64,000 nucleotides of DNA from AG41 sp036522815 (GTDB lineage: Bacteria; Gemmatimonadota; Gemmatimonadetes; Gemmatimonadales; GWC2-71-9): contig DATDFC010000119.1 of NCBI GenBank assembly GCA_036522815.1, positions 1-64,000 on the forward strand. The letters run 5' to 3'. The translations under genes and the position numbers were made by a program. Shown here in pieces: positions 50,476 through 57,305 of the stretch; positions within the stretch are counted from its first letter, which is position 1, and every line of letters starts with the position of its first letter. The notes below the pieces were generated by a model. It saw only the letters and a program-made list of their open reading frames with translations. It did not search any database and was not told where the DNA came from.

Positions 50476-51450
50476 ATGAACAGACGACTGAAGCAGGTCG
50501 CCGTGGTGTGCGTCGTCGTCTTGGCCGCCGCTCAACTCGTTCGCCCCGAGCGCGCGAACCCGGCGACGAATCAAAGTCACACGATTCAAGCGCAGGTGGG
50601 GACGGCGAGCGGGCTGGTCGGCGTCCTGGATCGCGCGTGCCGCGACTGTCACTCGAATGCGACCGTATGGCCGCCGTACACCCAAATTGCACCCCTCTCC
50701 TGGCTCATGGCGCACGCGGTGAAGCAAGGGCGCAAGGCCGTCAACTTTTCAGAGTGGGCCGCCTATCCGCCCGAAGTGCAGCGGAACCTGCTGGCCGAGT
50801 CATGCGCGGACGCGTCAACCGGCAAGATGCCCGGCCTATACACACGGCTGCAGCCGGAAACGCGGCTCTCGGCTCAGGACATCGAGACGATCTGCGCGGC
50901 CGCGCGGCAGCCCAAGCGCCAACAGCCAAAGCTTCTCAATGAAGGCCACTGGAGGGCTACCCACATGAGGCGCCGCCAGATTGCCTTGATTCTCATCCTC
51001 ATCGTCGACGTGGGATACATCGCGTGGGGCGCGGGAGCCGCAGCATCGCCGGAACAGCTGCTCGGTCCGGGCGGCAAGGGGATCCTGCCGGCGGCGTACG
51101 AAGGTTACTCCGGGGCGTCGTGGTCGGAGCTGGCGAAAGCCTCCCCGCTGATCGCCGGATACATGAGGGTGCTGTACCGGATGTACGGCGTTTACTGCAC
51201 CCTCTTCGGATTGACGGGCACCGCCATCGCTGTCACCGCCTTCCGCCGCGGTGAGCGCTGGGCTTGGTGGACACTGCTCGTCGGCAACACGGTCGCGTTG
51301 GTGTCGGCCATAACCATGGACAAGCTGGTGAACGCCATCGGGCCGTTCGAGGTGACCGAATATCTCGGCCTCGTACTCATCTGGGGAGCGTTCGCGATCA
51401 CGGCTCCATTCCGTGCAGCAGCGCAGCCGGTTCCGTCTCCAGGCGTCTGA
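50476..51450 (+). CDS. Haem-binding domain (Haem_bd) fused to a four-helix membrane protein
   Basis: The 324-aa frame has two parts. Residues 1-145 are a periplasmic Haem_bd domain: N-terminal helix, CRDCHSNATVWPPYTQIAPLSWLM with a c-type haem motif at 55-59, and NFSEWAAY. Residues 164-324 start MRRRQIALILILIVDVGYIAWG and have four membrane helices of a family I cannot name. No stop separates the parts. However, GGAGG at 50951 and ATG at 50965 could serve as an independent start, so these may be one fusion or two ancestral genes merged in frame. A CTTCAT-type box precedes it. Confidence 0.72.
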   Translation: MNRRLKQVAVVCVVVLAAAQLVRPERANPATNQSHTIQAQVGTASGLVGVLDRACRDCHSNATVWPPYTQIAPLSWLMAHAVKQGRKAVNFSEWAAYPPEVQRNLLAESCADASTGKMPGLYTRLQPETRLSAQDIETICAAARQPKRQQPKLLNEGHWRATHMRRRQIALILILIVDVGYIAWGAGAAASPEQLLGPGGKGILPAAYEGYSGASWSELAKASPLIAGYMRVLYRMYGVYCTLFGLTGTAIAVTAFRRGERWAWWTLLVGNTVALVSAITMDKLVNAIGPFEVTEYLGLVLIWGAFAITAPFRAAAQPVPSPGV

Positions 51451-51496
51451 GCCGGCCGTCGCGTTCCTGCTACTGAAATCGTGACGGAGGTGGAAA

Positions 51497-51976
51497 ATGC
51501 CAACGATGAAGGAAGCCGCTTCCGAGTTCCTTGCTCACAAGCGGATCGCCGTGACAGGCGTGTCGCGAAGGCCCACGGATCACGGATCCAATACCGTGTT
51601 CAAGCGTCTGCGCCAGCGGGGTTACGAGGTGTTCGCGGTGAACCCCAATGCGGACCAGGTTGAGGGTGCCCACAGTTATCACAACTTGCGGAGCATCCCC
51701 GGAGGAGTCGATGCCGTCGTCATCGCCACCGCGCCCGACAAGGCGGAGGGCACGATGCGGGAGTGCGCCGAGCTCGGCATCAAGCACGTGTGGATGCATC
51801 GGTCCTACGGCCAGGGCAGCGTCAGCGCCGCGGCCACGGCCTACGGACGTGAGCACGGCATCACCGTGATCGACGGTGGCTGTCCGCTCATGTTCGACCC
51901 CACTGGAGACTTCGGCCACAAGGTCATGCGCGTGGTCTTTTCCGGCCACGTCCCGAAGACCATAGCAGCAGTCTAG
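51497..51976 (+). CDS. CoA-binding domain protein (YccU-like)
   Basis: The 159-aa protein is a Rossmann-type CoA_binding domain: RIAVTGVSRRPTDHGSNTVFKRLRQRGYEVFAVNPNADQVEGAHSYHNLRSIPGGVDAVVIATAPDKAEGTMRECAELGIKHVWMH, then YGREHGITVIDGGCPLMF. This is the widespread stand-alone family with unknown cellular role. GGAGG upstream supports the ATG at 51497. It is separated from the previous gene by 46 bp and is followed by a truncated GNAT gene. Confidence 0.9.
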   Translation: MPTMKEAASEFLAHKRIAVTGVSRRPTDHGSNTVFKRLRQRGYEVFAVNPNADQVEGAHSYHNLRSIPGGVDAVVIATAPDKAEGTMRECAELGIKHVWMHRSYGQGSVSAAATAYGREHGITVIDGGCPLMFDPTGDFGHKVMRVVFSGHVPKTIAAV

Positions 51977-52001
51977 GCGGTGCCATCCGGGCGAGCCCGC
52001 C

Positions 52002-52379
52002 GTGGGGGTCGCGCGCTGCATTCGACTGCCCACGGAGCCGCACGTCGCGGAGGTCGCGGTCACGGTCCTCGACGCGTATCAAGGGCGGGGCCTCGGCACC
52101 CTCTTGCTCGGCGTGTTGAGCCAAGCCGCGGCCGCGCAGGGCATCCGAAGCTTCCGCGCCTACGTGCAGGAAGACAACGATGCAATGCTGCGGATCTTTC
52201 GCGACCTGGGCGCGCATGTCGGATGCCTGGAGGCGGGGGTGTACCAGTTGGACATCCCCGTGCCGCAGGATGCGGAGGATTTGCCTGACACACCGACCGG
52301 ACGGGTGTTCAAGGCAGTGGCGGCGCGCCAGCTAGCGACGGCTCCGCGTCGCGGTGCGGCTCGCGCGTCCGGGCGGTGA
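52002..52379 (+). pseudogene. N-terminally truncated GNAT acetyltransferase
   Basis: The visible 125 residues are the C-terminal half of a GNAT enzyme: VARCIRLPTEPHVAEVAVTVLDAYQGRGLGTLLLGVLSQAAAAQGIRSFRAYVQEDNDAMLRIFRDLG. They include the acetyl-CoA loop QGRGLG. The first strands and helices of the fold are missing. The frame is closed by a stop at 51963-51965 inside the neighbouring gene, and no ATG exists; GTG at 52002 is the only start. It is probably a remnant. Its last 71 bp overlap the convergent serine-hydrolase gene. Confidence 0.55.
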
Positions 52380-54204
52380 GTCGCGCGATCGCCCGGTACA
52401 CCGCATCGCGCAGCCCCTTCTCGCGCGGATCGTTCTCCAAATAGAAGTCCAGCCTGTTCATAACGTAGGCGTAGCCGAGTTCCGCGTCGGGGTCGGCGAA
52501 CGCGAAGGAGCCTCCCGCCCCGGGAGCACCGAACGCCCGGGGACTCGAGCCGAACCACACCTCGGGCCCCGGCCGCAGGAAGCCGAGCGAGAAATAGCTC
52601 GGCACCCCCAGCACCACGTCCTTTTGCCCGGTGGCTTTGGGCGGCGCCGTCAAGCGCGCGAACGTCTGCGGCGCGATCCCGAGCTCGGCCCCGCCTGCCG
52701 CGAAGGCCGAATAGGCGCGCGCGATCGCGCGCGCGGTGCCCACCCCGTTGCCGGCAGGGACCTCGACCTCGAGATAGCGTCGGTCGTTCGGGTCGACGCT
52801 CAGCCCGGCGAACGACCTGCGCAGCAGCGAGCCCGGCTGGATCATCTTGATCGTCGTGGCCGGCGGCGTGTAGCGCAGCGCCAGGAGCCCCCGCCAGGGG
52901 GAAAGCGGCTTGACCCGCGCGAGCCGTTCGTCGGGGATTGCGGGCGGGAGCCCGATATAGAACTCCAAGTGCAGTGGCACCGCGATTTCGTCGTGGAAGA
53001 ACCGACCGAGCGTGCGGTGCACGGGATCGACGCGGCGGATCAGCTCCTGCATATACAGCCCGATCGTCATCGTGTGGTAACCGTGGCGCGTGCCCGGCAC
53101 CCACGCGGGCCGCTGGCGGGCGAGCAGGCGTGCCACATAATCCAGGTCGCGCAGCTTCTCGATCGAGAGCTGCTCGTCGAGCAGCACGATCCCCGCCTCG
53201 TGCCCGAGCAGCTGGCGCACGGTCACGTGCTCCTTGCCGTTCTGCGCGAACTCGGGCCAGTAGCGAGCGACGGGGGCATCGTAGTCGAGCCAGCCGCGGG
53301 CGTTCGCGACCGCGAGCGTCATAGCCGCAAGGCCCTTGGTGGTGGACATCACGACCACCATCGTGTCCTCGTTCCACGGCTCCTCGCCGTCCGGTGTGCG
53401 GCGGCCACCCCAGAGATCGACGACCTTCTCGCCGCGCCAGTACGCCGCCACGGCGGCGCCGATCTCGCCCCGCTCGGCGAAGTTGCGCTCGAACTCGGCC
53501 TTCACCGCTTCGAACCCGGGAGCGACGAGCCCGGCGACCGTCCTCACCCCCTGACCCCCTCGCCATTCTGGAGAGGGGGAACGAAGCGTCCGGCGCCGCC
53601 GCAGCGCGACGCTGAACACCACGAGCCAGAGTAGGTACGCGCCGACGTTGATGCGCTCCCAGAGTCCTACCCATCGCGTGGGGAGGTTGGCCGCGATCTT
53701 GGGCCCGTCCAATCCGGTCAACGTGCCGAATACCAGCCAGACCACGATCGTCGCAACGGAATAGAGGCGGAGCCGTTTCCCGAACGCCGCCGCCCCGAAT
53801 CCGATCGCGAGCAGCATACCGACCAGCGTGACCATCGTCCACACGATGTGCAGGGTATCGGTTAGCGTGAATCCGGCGCCACGCAGGTGCATCGGTGGCC
53901 AGCCGAGGCCGAGGATTCCGGAAGCGATCAGCACGCCGCCCACTACGCGCAGCGCGCGGCTCCCCCTTGCCGATAGCCAGACGCCCCAGCCAAAAGCGGC
54001 CACGAGCAGGGTGTAGACGATCCCAAGCGCCACCCACAGCGGCCGCGTCGGCGCGTCGATTGCGGACAGCTCGCTGATGGCTTGCGACGCAGAGCCGTAG
54101 CCCTCCCACCGCATCGGTACGAAAACGAGCATCGCCGCATAGAGCAGCGCCGCGAGGATGCCGCAGGCGAGCAAAGCGTTTCGATGAGTGCCTGACGATT
54201 CCAT
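52309..54204 (-). CDS. DUF998 membrane domain fused to a beta-lactamase-family serine hydrolase
   Basis: The 631-aa protein combines six membrane helices of DUF998 type (residues 10-205, LLACGILAALLYAAMLVF to AYLLWLVVFSVAL) with a class-C beta-lactamase/EstB-like hydrolase (about 225-605). The catalytic motif is MSTTKGLAAM (Ser-x-x-Lys). The Tyr motif is GYHTMTIGLYMQEL, and the third box lies in APGAGGSFAFADP. Such enzymes are esterases rather than penicillinases. The orientation would put the hydrolase in the compartment following the last helix. GGAGG precedes the ATG at 54204. The 3' end overlaps the GNAT remnant. Confidence 0.85.
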   Translation of the reverse strand: MESSGTHRNALLACGILAALLYAAMLVFVPMRWEGYGSASQAISELSAIDAPTRPLWVALGIVYTLLVAAFGWGVWLSARGSRALRVVGGVLIASGILGLGWPPMHLRGAGFTLTDTLHIVWTMVTLVGMLLAIGFGAAAFGKRLRLYSVATIVVWLVFGTLTGLDGPKIAANLPTRWVGLWERINVGAYLLWLVVFSVALRRRRTLRSPSPEWRGGQGVRTVAGLVAPGFEAVKAEFERNFAERGEIGAAVAAYWRGEKVVDLWGGRRTPDGEEPWNEDTMVVVMSTTKGLAAMTLAVANARGWLDYDAPVARYWPEFAQNGKEHVTVRQLLGHEAGIVLLDEQLSIEKLRDLDYVARLLARQRPAWVPGTRHGYHTMTIGLYMQELIRRVDPVHRTLGRFFHDEIAVPLHLEFYIGLPPAIPDERLARVKPLSPWRGLLALRYTPPATTIKMIQPGSLLRRSFAGLSVDPNDRRYLEVEVPAGNGVGTARAIARAYSAFAAGGAELGIAPQTFARLTAPPKATGQKDVVLGVPSYFSLGFLRPGPEVWFGSSPRAFGAPGAGGSFAFADPDAELGYAYVMNRLDFYLENDPREKGLRDAVYRAIARLTARTREPHRDAEPSLAGAPPLP

Positions 54205-54790
54205 AGCGCCTCCGCAAGGTGGCGATGAAGCGTTTCACGATCTCTCCCGTGTGTCACTGTGAGCATGGCGACATCGGTATGACCGGAGCGTGAGGTGTTC
54301 GTGAGAGACTCAGCGAGAAGGCCGTCACCGCTCCGCACGACTCTTGAGGCCGAGCAGCGGTATGCCGGCTCATCGAGCGGCGATCCCATTGCCGTCGGAT
54401 GATCGGCATGTGAATGAAGCTACACGATGCTTTCCTTACGGCTTCAGGTTCGGGGTGTAAGTTCTACCTCGTTGCTTCAGATGAGTCGGGGAGGTTCCAG
54501 GACCCGCAACGGAAACGGAACCGGCGATCCGGGTGATCACTCTCATCCGAGGCGGTGAGGCCCATCGCGTGCCTCACCCACGTCGGAGCGGCGCCCCGAC
54601 GTGCAGTACGAGAGGCCGATCCGCGATTCGGCCGACTTGCAGCGCCCGCGTCGGCGAACCATGAGGCTCGTCAAGCCTGATGGGAATGGAAGCCGGAGCT
54701 CCCGAGGCCCAGCCGCGAACGAACAGTTGAGCGGTCGCCGAGGGAAGAAGAACGGGGGAGTCAATTCCTCGACTCCGGGTAACCGATGCG

Positions 54791-54840
54791 TAGGCGGCCC
54801 GTGCTCTGAGCGCAGCTCGGAGTATCGGGCCGCCTAGTTT
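54791..54840 (+). terminator. Strong hairpin followed by short T-run (terminator or end of small RNA)
   Basis: TAGGCGGCCCG (54791-54801) pairs perfectly with CGGGCCGCCTA (54826-54836), with a 24-nt loop that can fold further (GAGC/GCTC), followed by GTTTTG. This resembles an intrinsic terminator just upstream of promoter C, and would end any transcript arising in the preceding 400 bp. Confidence 0.5.
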
Positions 54841-54852
54841 TGCTGAACGATC

Positions 54853-54897
54853 CTTCACCCCGCCTTCATCGGTTCTCCGGCACGGCGTCCCTAGAAT
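54853..54897 (+). promoter_or_regulatory. Promoter C: CTTCAC-N5-CTTCAT box plus TAGAAT -10, cytochrome c gene
   Basis: Half-sites CTTCAC (54853-54858) and CTTCAT (54864-54869) are spaced 11 bp apart; TAGAAT is at 54892-54897, exactly 38 bp from the first TTCA as in promoters A and B. The -10 ends 7 bp before the ATG at 54905 and no Shine-Dalgarno is present, so a leaderless transcript is expected. Confidence 0.65.
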
Positions 54898-54904
54898 AAC
54901 CTCC

Positions 54905-55384
54905 ATGAAGCCACGCACACTGATGGCGGTCGTCGTCCCGGCACTCGCCGCCGCGGCCATCGCAGCGCTCACCGGGAGCTTCAAGCCCCGAGCCCTCGCG
55001 CAGCCGGTGGTGGTGCACGCTGACCCCCGCGGAGCGATCTTCGTGCAGCGCGGCTGTCGGGAATGTCACGCGGTCTCCTCCCTCGGCGTGAAAGCCGCGA
55101 CCGACGTGGGTCCGGACCTCACCTTCGCCTATGCTGACGTCGTTAACCGATACGGGGTGAGCCTCGAGGCGTTTTTCCGCGAACCACCCGGCCTGATGGG
55201 ATTCGTCCTCGCGTCGCATCTCCATCTGACGCCGCAGGACGACGACTCGATCTCACGCATCCTGCGTGCCGTGTACAACGAGCATCTCGCGGACATGGAT
55301 CCGCAGATGCCGTCGTCCCCGCCGGGGCTGGCTCGGGTACGCGCCCGGCCGGAGTCGCTGCCGCACCCGCCGTCCCGAGACTAA
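54905..55384 (+). CDS. Monohaem cytochrome c
   Basis: The 159-aa protein has a signal peptide (MKPRTLMAVVVPALAAAAIAALTGS) and a single haem motif, CRECH (in FVQRGCRECHAVSSLG). Axial Met is likely in MGFVLASH or ADMDPQMP. GPDLTFAYADVVNRYGVSLEAFFREPPGLM resembles class-I cytochrome c of oxidase-associated type. It is monocistronic under promoter C. It could be the electron donor to the ba3 oxidase or the NirK-like enzyme, which share the promoter architecture; this link is inference. Confidence 0.85.
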   Translation: MKPRTLMAVVVPALAAAAIAALTGSFKPRALAQPVVVHADPRGAIFVQRGCRECHAVSSLGVKAATDVGPDLTFAYADVVNRYGVSLEAFFREPPGLMGFVLASHLHLTPQDDDSISRILRAVYNEHLADMDPQMPSSPPGLARVRARPESLPHPPSRD

Positions 55385-55424
55385 GGAGAGCAGCCGCGGT
55401 GCGACTGGTTCGTGGGTGACGGAA

Positions 55425-55958
55425 CTAGGGACCCGAGCTGCGCGCGGACTTTCGCACCACCTGCCAGCGACCGTGCGCCTCCGCCTCGGACCGCTCGTGG
55501 CTCGAGAAATACGAGCCGGAGATCGTGTCGCCCCGCAACCAGCCCACGAACCGCGTGGCCAGCGCGCAGCCGCACTCCGGATCGCGGTACGGTGCGAGCG
55601 TGCCGTTCACCTCGTTCCCCTGTATGCGCACGAAGCTGATGGTCAGAGTCGTCGGGCGCGACCGCTCGGGGTCCGCCGGGCCGCCCGCGTCATCCTTACG
55701 CCACGCTCTGAGCGGCTGGCCCAGGCCCCGCGGGATCATGATGACGTCGCCGTAGGCGGTGTCGCCGCGTGGAGTGAGCATGAAGGTAACGCTGCCGCTG
55801 CGGCCGGTCTCGTCGCTCGAATAGTCGCCGGTCCACTCTCCGGTGAGCGCGGCGATGTCGCGCAGAGAGCCCGCCAACGGAACGGGTGGCGGATGACCGG
55901 CGCACGCCGACAGCAGGCAGGCCGAGGCGAGCGTCGATACACGCGGTTTGATTCTCAC
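55425..55958 (-). CDS. Hypothetical lipoprotein
   Basis: The 177-aa protein begins at GTG 55958 (GGAGG ahead) with VRIKPRVSTLASACLLSACAG, a lipoprotein signal. The body is a beta-rich single domain: ALTGEWTGDYSSDETGRSGSVTFMLTPRGDTAYGDVIMIPRG, VNGTLAPYRDPECGCALATRFVGWLRGDTISGSYFSSH and GRWQVVRK. The GEWxGDY start and GxYxS end resemble lipocalin/DUF-type small-ligand barrels, but no family can be named. Convergent with the cytochrome gene. Confidence 0.72.
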   Translation of the reverse strand: MRIKPRVSTLASACLLSACAGHPPPVPLAGSLRDIAALTGEWTGDYSSDETGRSGSVTFMLTPRGDTAYGDVIMIPRGLGQPLRAWRKDDAGGPADPERSRPTTLTISFVRIQGNEVNGTLAPYRDPECGCALATRFVGWLRGDTISGSYFSSHERSEAEAHGRWQVVRKSARSSGP

Positions 55959-56074
55959 AGTCTCGTACCTCCGGAATTGACGCCGTAAAGATACGTTTGC
56001 GCGCTTCCTCAAGTGTCGCGCCTGGCGTCGCTCCGCATAGATTCCGGCTTGCTCGGCACTCAGGAGAGGCGAGG

Positions 56075-56473
56075 ATGGCGAAGCTACCGTGGTTCGTCGC
56101 TGGCGCGTGCGTGCTGGCGCTCGTCATGGTGGTCGCGTTGCGGCGGCCGGGGCAGGCGGCGGATCACCCCGACCCCCGGCCCGGGATCACCGCCGAGCGG
56201 GTCCTGCCGCCCTCGTTCCTTCCCGACGGCCGTGGGGTGATCGAAGCCTACGCCGCTGCGCGCCACGTCCCACAGATCCTGGATGGGCTCTACTGCCATT
56301 GCCAGTGCGCGCGCAACTTCGGACACCGCTCCCTCCTGACCTGCTTCGAATCCGATCACGGCTCGCGCTGCGACATCTGTATGGGCGAGGCGACACTCGC
56401 CTCGGAGCTGGCGGCGAGGGGCAGCACCCTGGAGCAGATCCGTCACGCCATCGACGAGCGGTTCGGGCCCTAG
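56075..56473 (+). CDS. Cys-rich exported protein of the PCYCGC type
   Basis: The 132-aa protein has an N-terminal membrane segment (KLPWFVAGACVLALVMVVAL). Its cysteine cluster GLYCHCQCARNFGHRSLLTC...CDIC (Cys74, 76, 78, 90, 99, 102) is like that of PCYCGC-motif proteins, which are thought to bind metal, possibly copper. The helical C-terminus (TLASELAARGSTLEQIRHAIDERFG) is typical. GAGAGGCGAGG precedes the ATG at 56075. It lies upstream of DUF4389 and a copper ATPase, which fits a copper role. Confidence 0.75.
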   Translation: MAKLPWFVAGACVLALVMVVALRRPGQAADHPDPRPGITAERVLPPSFLPDGRGVIEAYAAARHVPQILDGLYCHCQCARNFGHRSLLTCFESDHGSRCDICMGEATLASELAARGSTLEQIRHAIDERFGP

Positions 56474-56609
56474 CGAAAGGAAGCCTCACACCAAGTTCAG
56501 CGTCGCTTGTCCCGCACGCGGCCACGTTCCTGCTCGAGAGAGAGGTGTCGACATGGAAAGAATACGAATCGAGCAGCACAGCTTCAGCGCCCTGCTCCCG
56601 CATTGATCC

Positions 56610-57233
56610 ATGGGCACCGTTCCGACTGGATATCCCGCGACCCTCGACATCGAGTACCCGGACCGTGAGCTCGATGGACTGACGACCTTTTTCCGGCCGC
56701 TCACCGCCATTCCCATCGCCATCGTCCTCTCCCTCGTCACCCGGGCGACGGTGCGGGGCGAGTCGGCGAATTATGTGGTCGGGTCGGGCGGGATCGTGTT
56801 CCTGGCGACGGTCCTGATGCTACTGTTCCGGCGGAAGTACCCCCGGTGGTGGTTCGACTGGAACCTCGCCCTGACGCGCTTCGGCGCCCGCGTCTGGGCG
56901 TATCTGGCGCTGCTGCGGGACGAGTATCCGTCGACGGACGACGAGCAGGCGGTGCATGTCGAGATTGCCTACCCCGACGCGCTGCACGACTTGAGTCGCT
57001 GGCTGCCGCTCGTAAAATGGCTGCTCGCGATTCCGCATTACGTTGTGCTGTGCTTCCTGTGCGTCGCGGCGTGTTGCTGCGTCATCATCGCGTGGTTCGC
57101 GATCCTCATCACCGGCCGCTATCCCCGCCCCTTGTTCGACTTCGTGGTCGGGGTGTTCCGCTGGTGGCTGCGGGTCGCGGCCTACGCGTTCCTGCTCACC
57201 ACGGATCGCTATCCGCCGTTCCGCCTGGCTTAA
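56610..57233 (+). CDS. DUF4389-family membrane protein
   Basis: The 207-aa protein contains two similar halves with membrane helices: LTTFFRPLTAIPIAIVLSLV ... WWFDWNLALTRFGARVWAYLALLRDEYPSTDDEQAV and WLPLVKWLLAIPHYVVLCFLCVAACC ... PLFDFVVGVFRWWLRVAAYAFLLTTDRYPPFRLA. These match DUF4389, of unknown function. There is 136 bp before it without a clear gene; a short frame around 56540 is unlikely to be real. Confidence 0.88.
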   Translation: MGTVPTGYPATLDIEYPDRELDGLTTFFRPLTAIPIAIVLSLVTRATVRGESANYVVGSGGIVFLATVLMLLFRRKYPRWWFDWNLALTRFGARVWAYLALLRDEYPSTDDEQAVHVEIAYPDALHDLSRWLPLVKWLLAIPHYVVLCFLCVAACCCVIIAWFAILITGRYPRPLFDFVVGVFRWWLRVAAYAFLLTTDRYPPFRLA

Positions 57234-57305
57234 GAGACCTTCAAACGCTTCAGGGTGTCTCTCGGAGCGGCGCCAGGATGCGGTCCAGCCCGAAAGCCTG
57301 CACGC

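Larger units (their letters stand above)
54205..54904. other. 700-bp non-coding region with structured elements
   Basis: No convincing gene is present; short frames give Arg/Ser-rich translations with no family. The sequence is rich in short inverted repeats, for example near 54535-54570 (CATCCGAGGCGGTGAGG...CCTCACCCACGTCGG), and ends with a strong 11-bp hairpin (54791-54836) and promoter C. The upstream part (54430-54530) has the look of a leader RNA, but I could not match it to cobalamin, c-di-GMP, tmRNA, RNase P or 6S consensus. A small RNA is possible. Confidence 0.45.

Noticed and set aside
54421..54560. Cobalamin or other riboswitch upstream of the cytochrome gene
   Set aside because: A GGACCCGCAAC stretch looked B12-box-like, but the required core and kissing-loop sequences are not there, and the gene has its own near-leaderless promoter.
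54570..54840. Group II intron or insertion-sequence remnant
   Set aside because: Hairpins and GC-rich repeats are present, but there is no domain V with the catalytic triad, no reverse transcriptase or transposase fragment and no target duplication.
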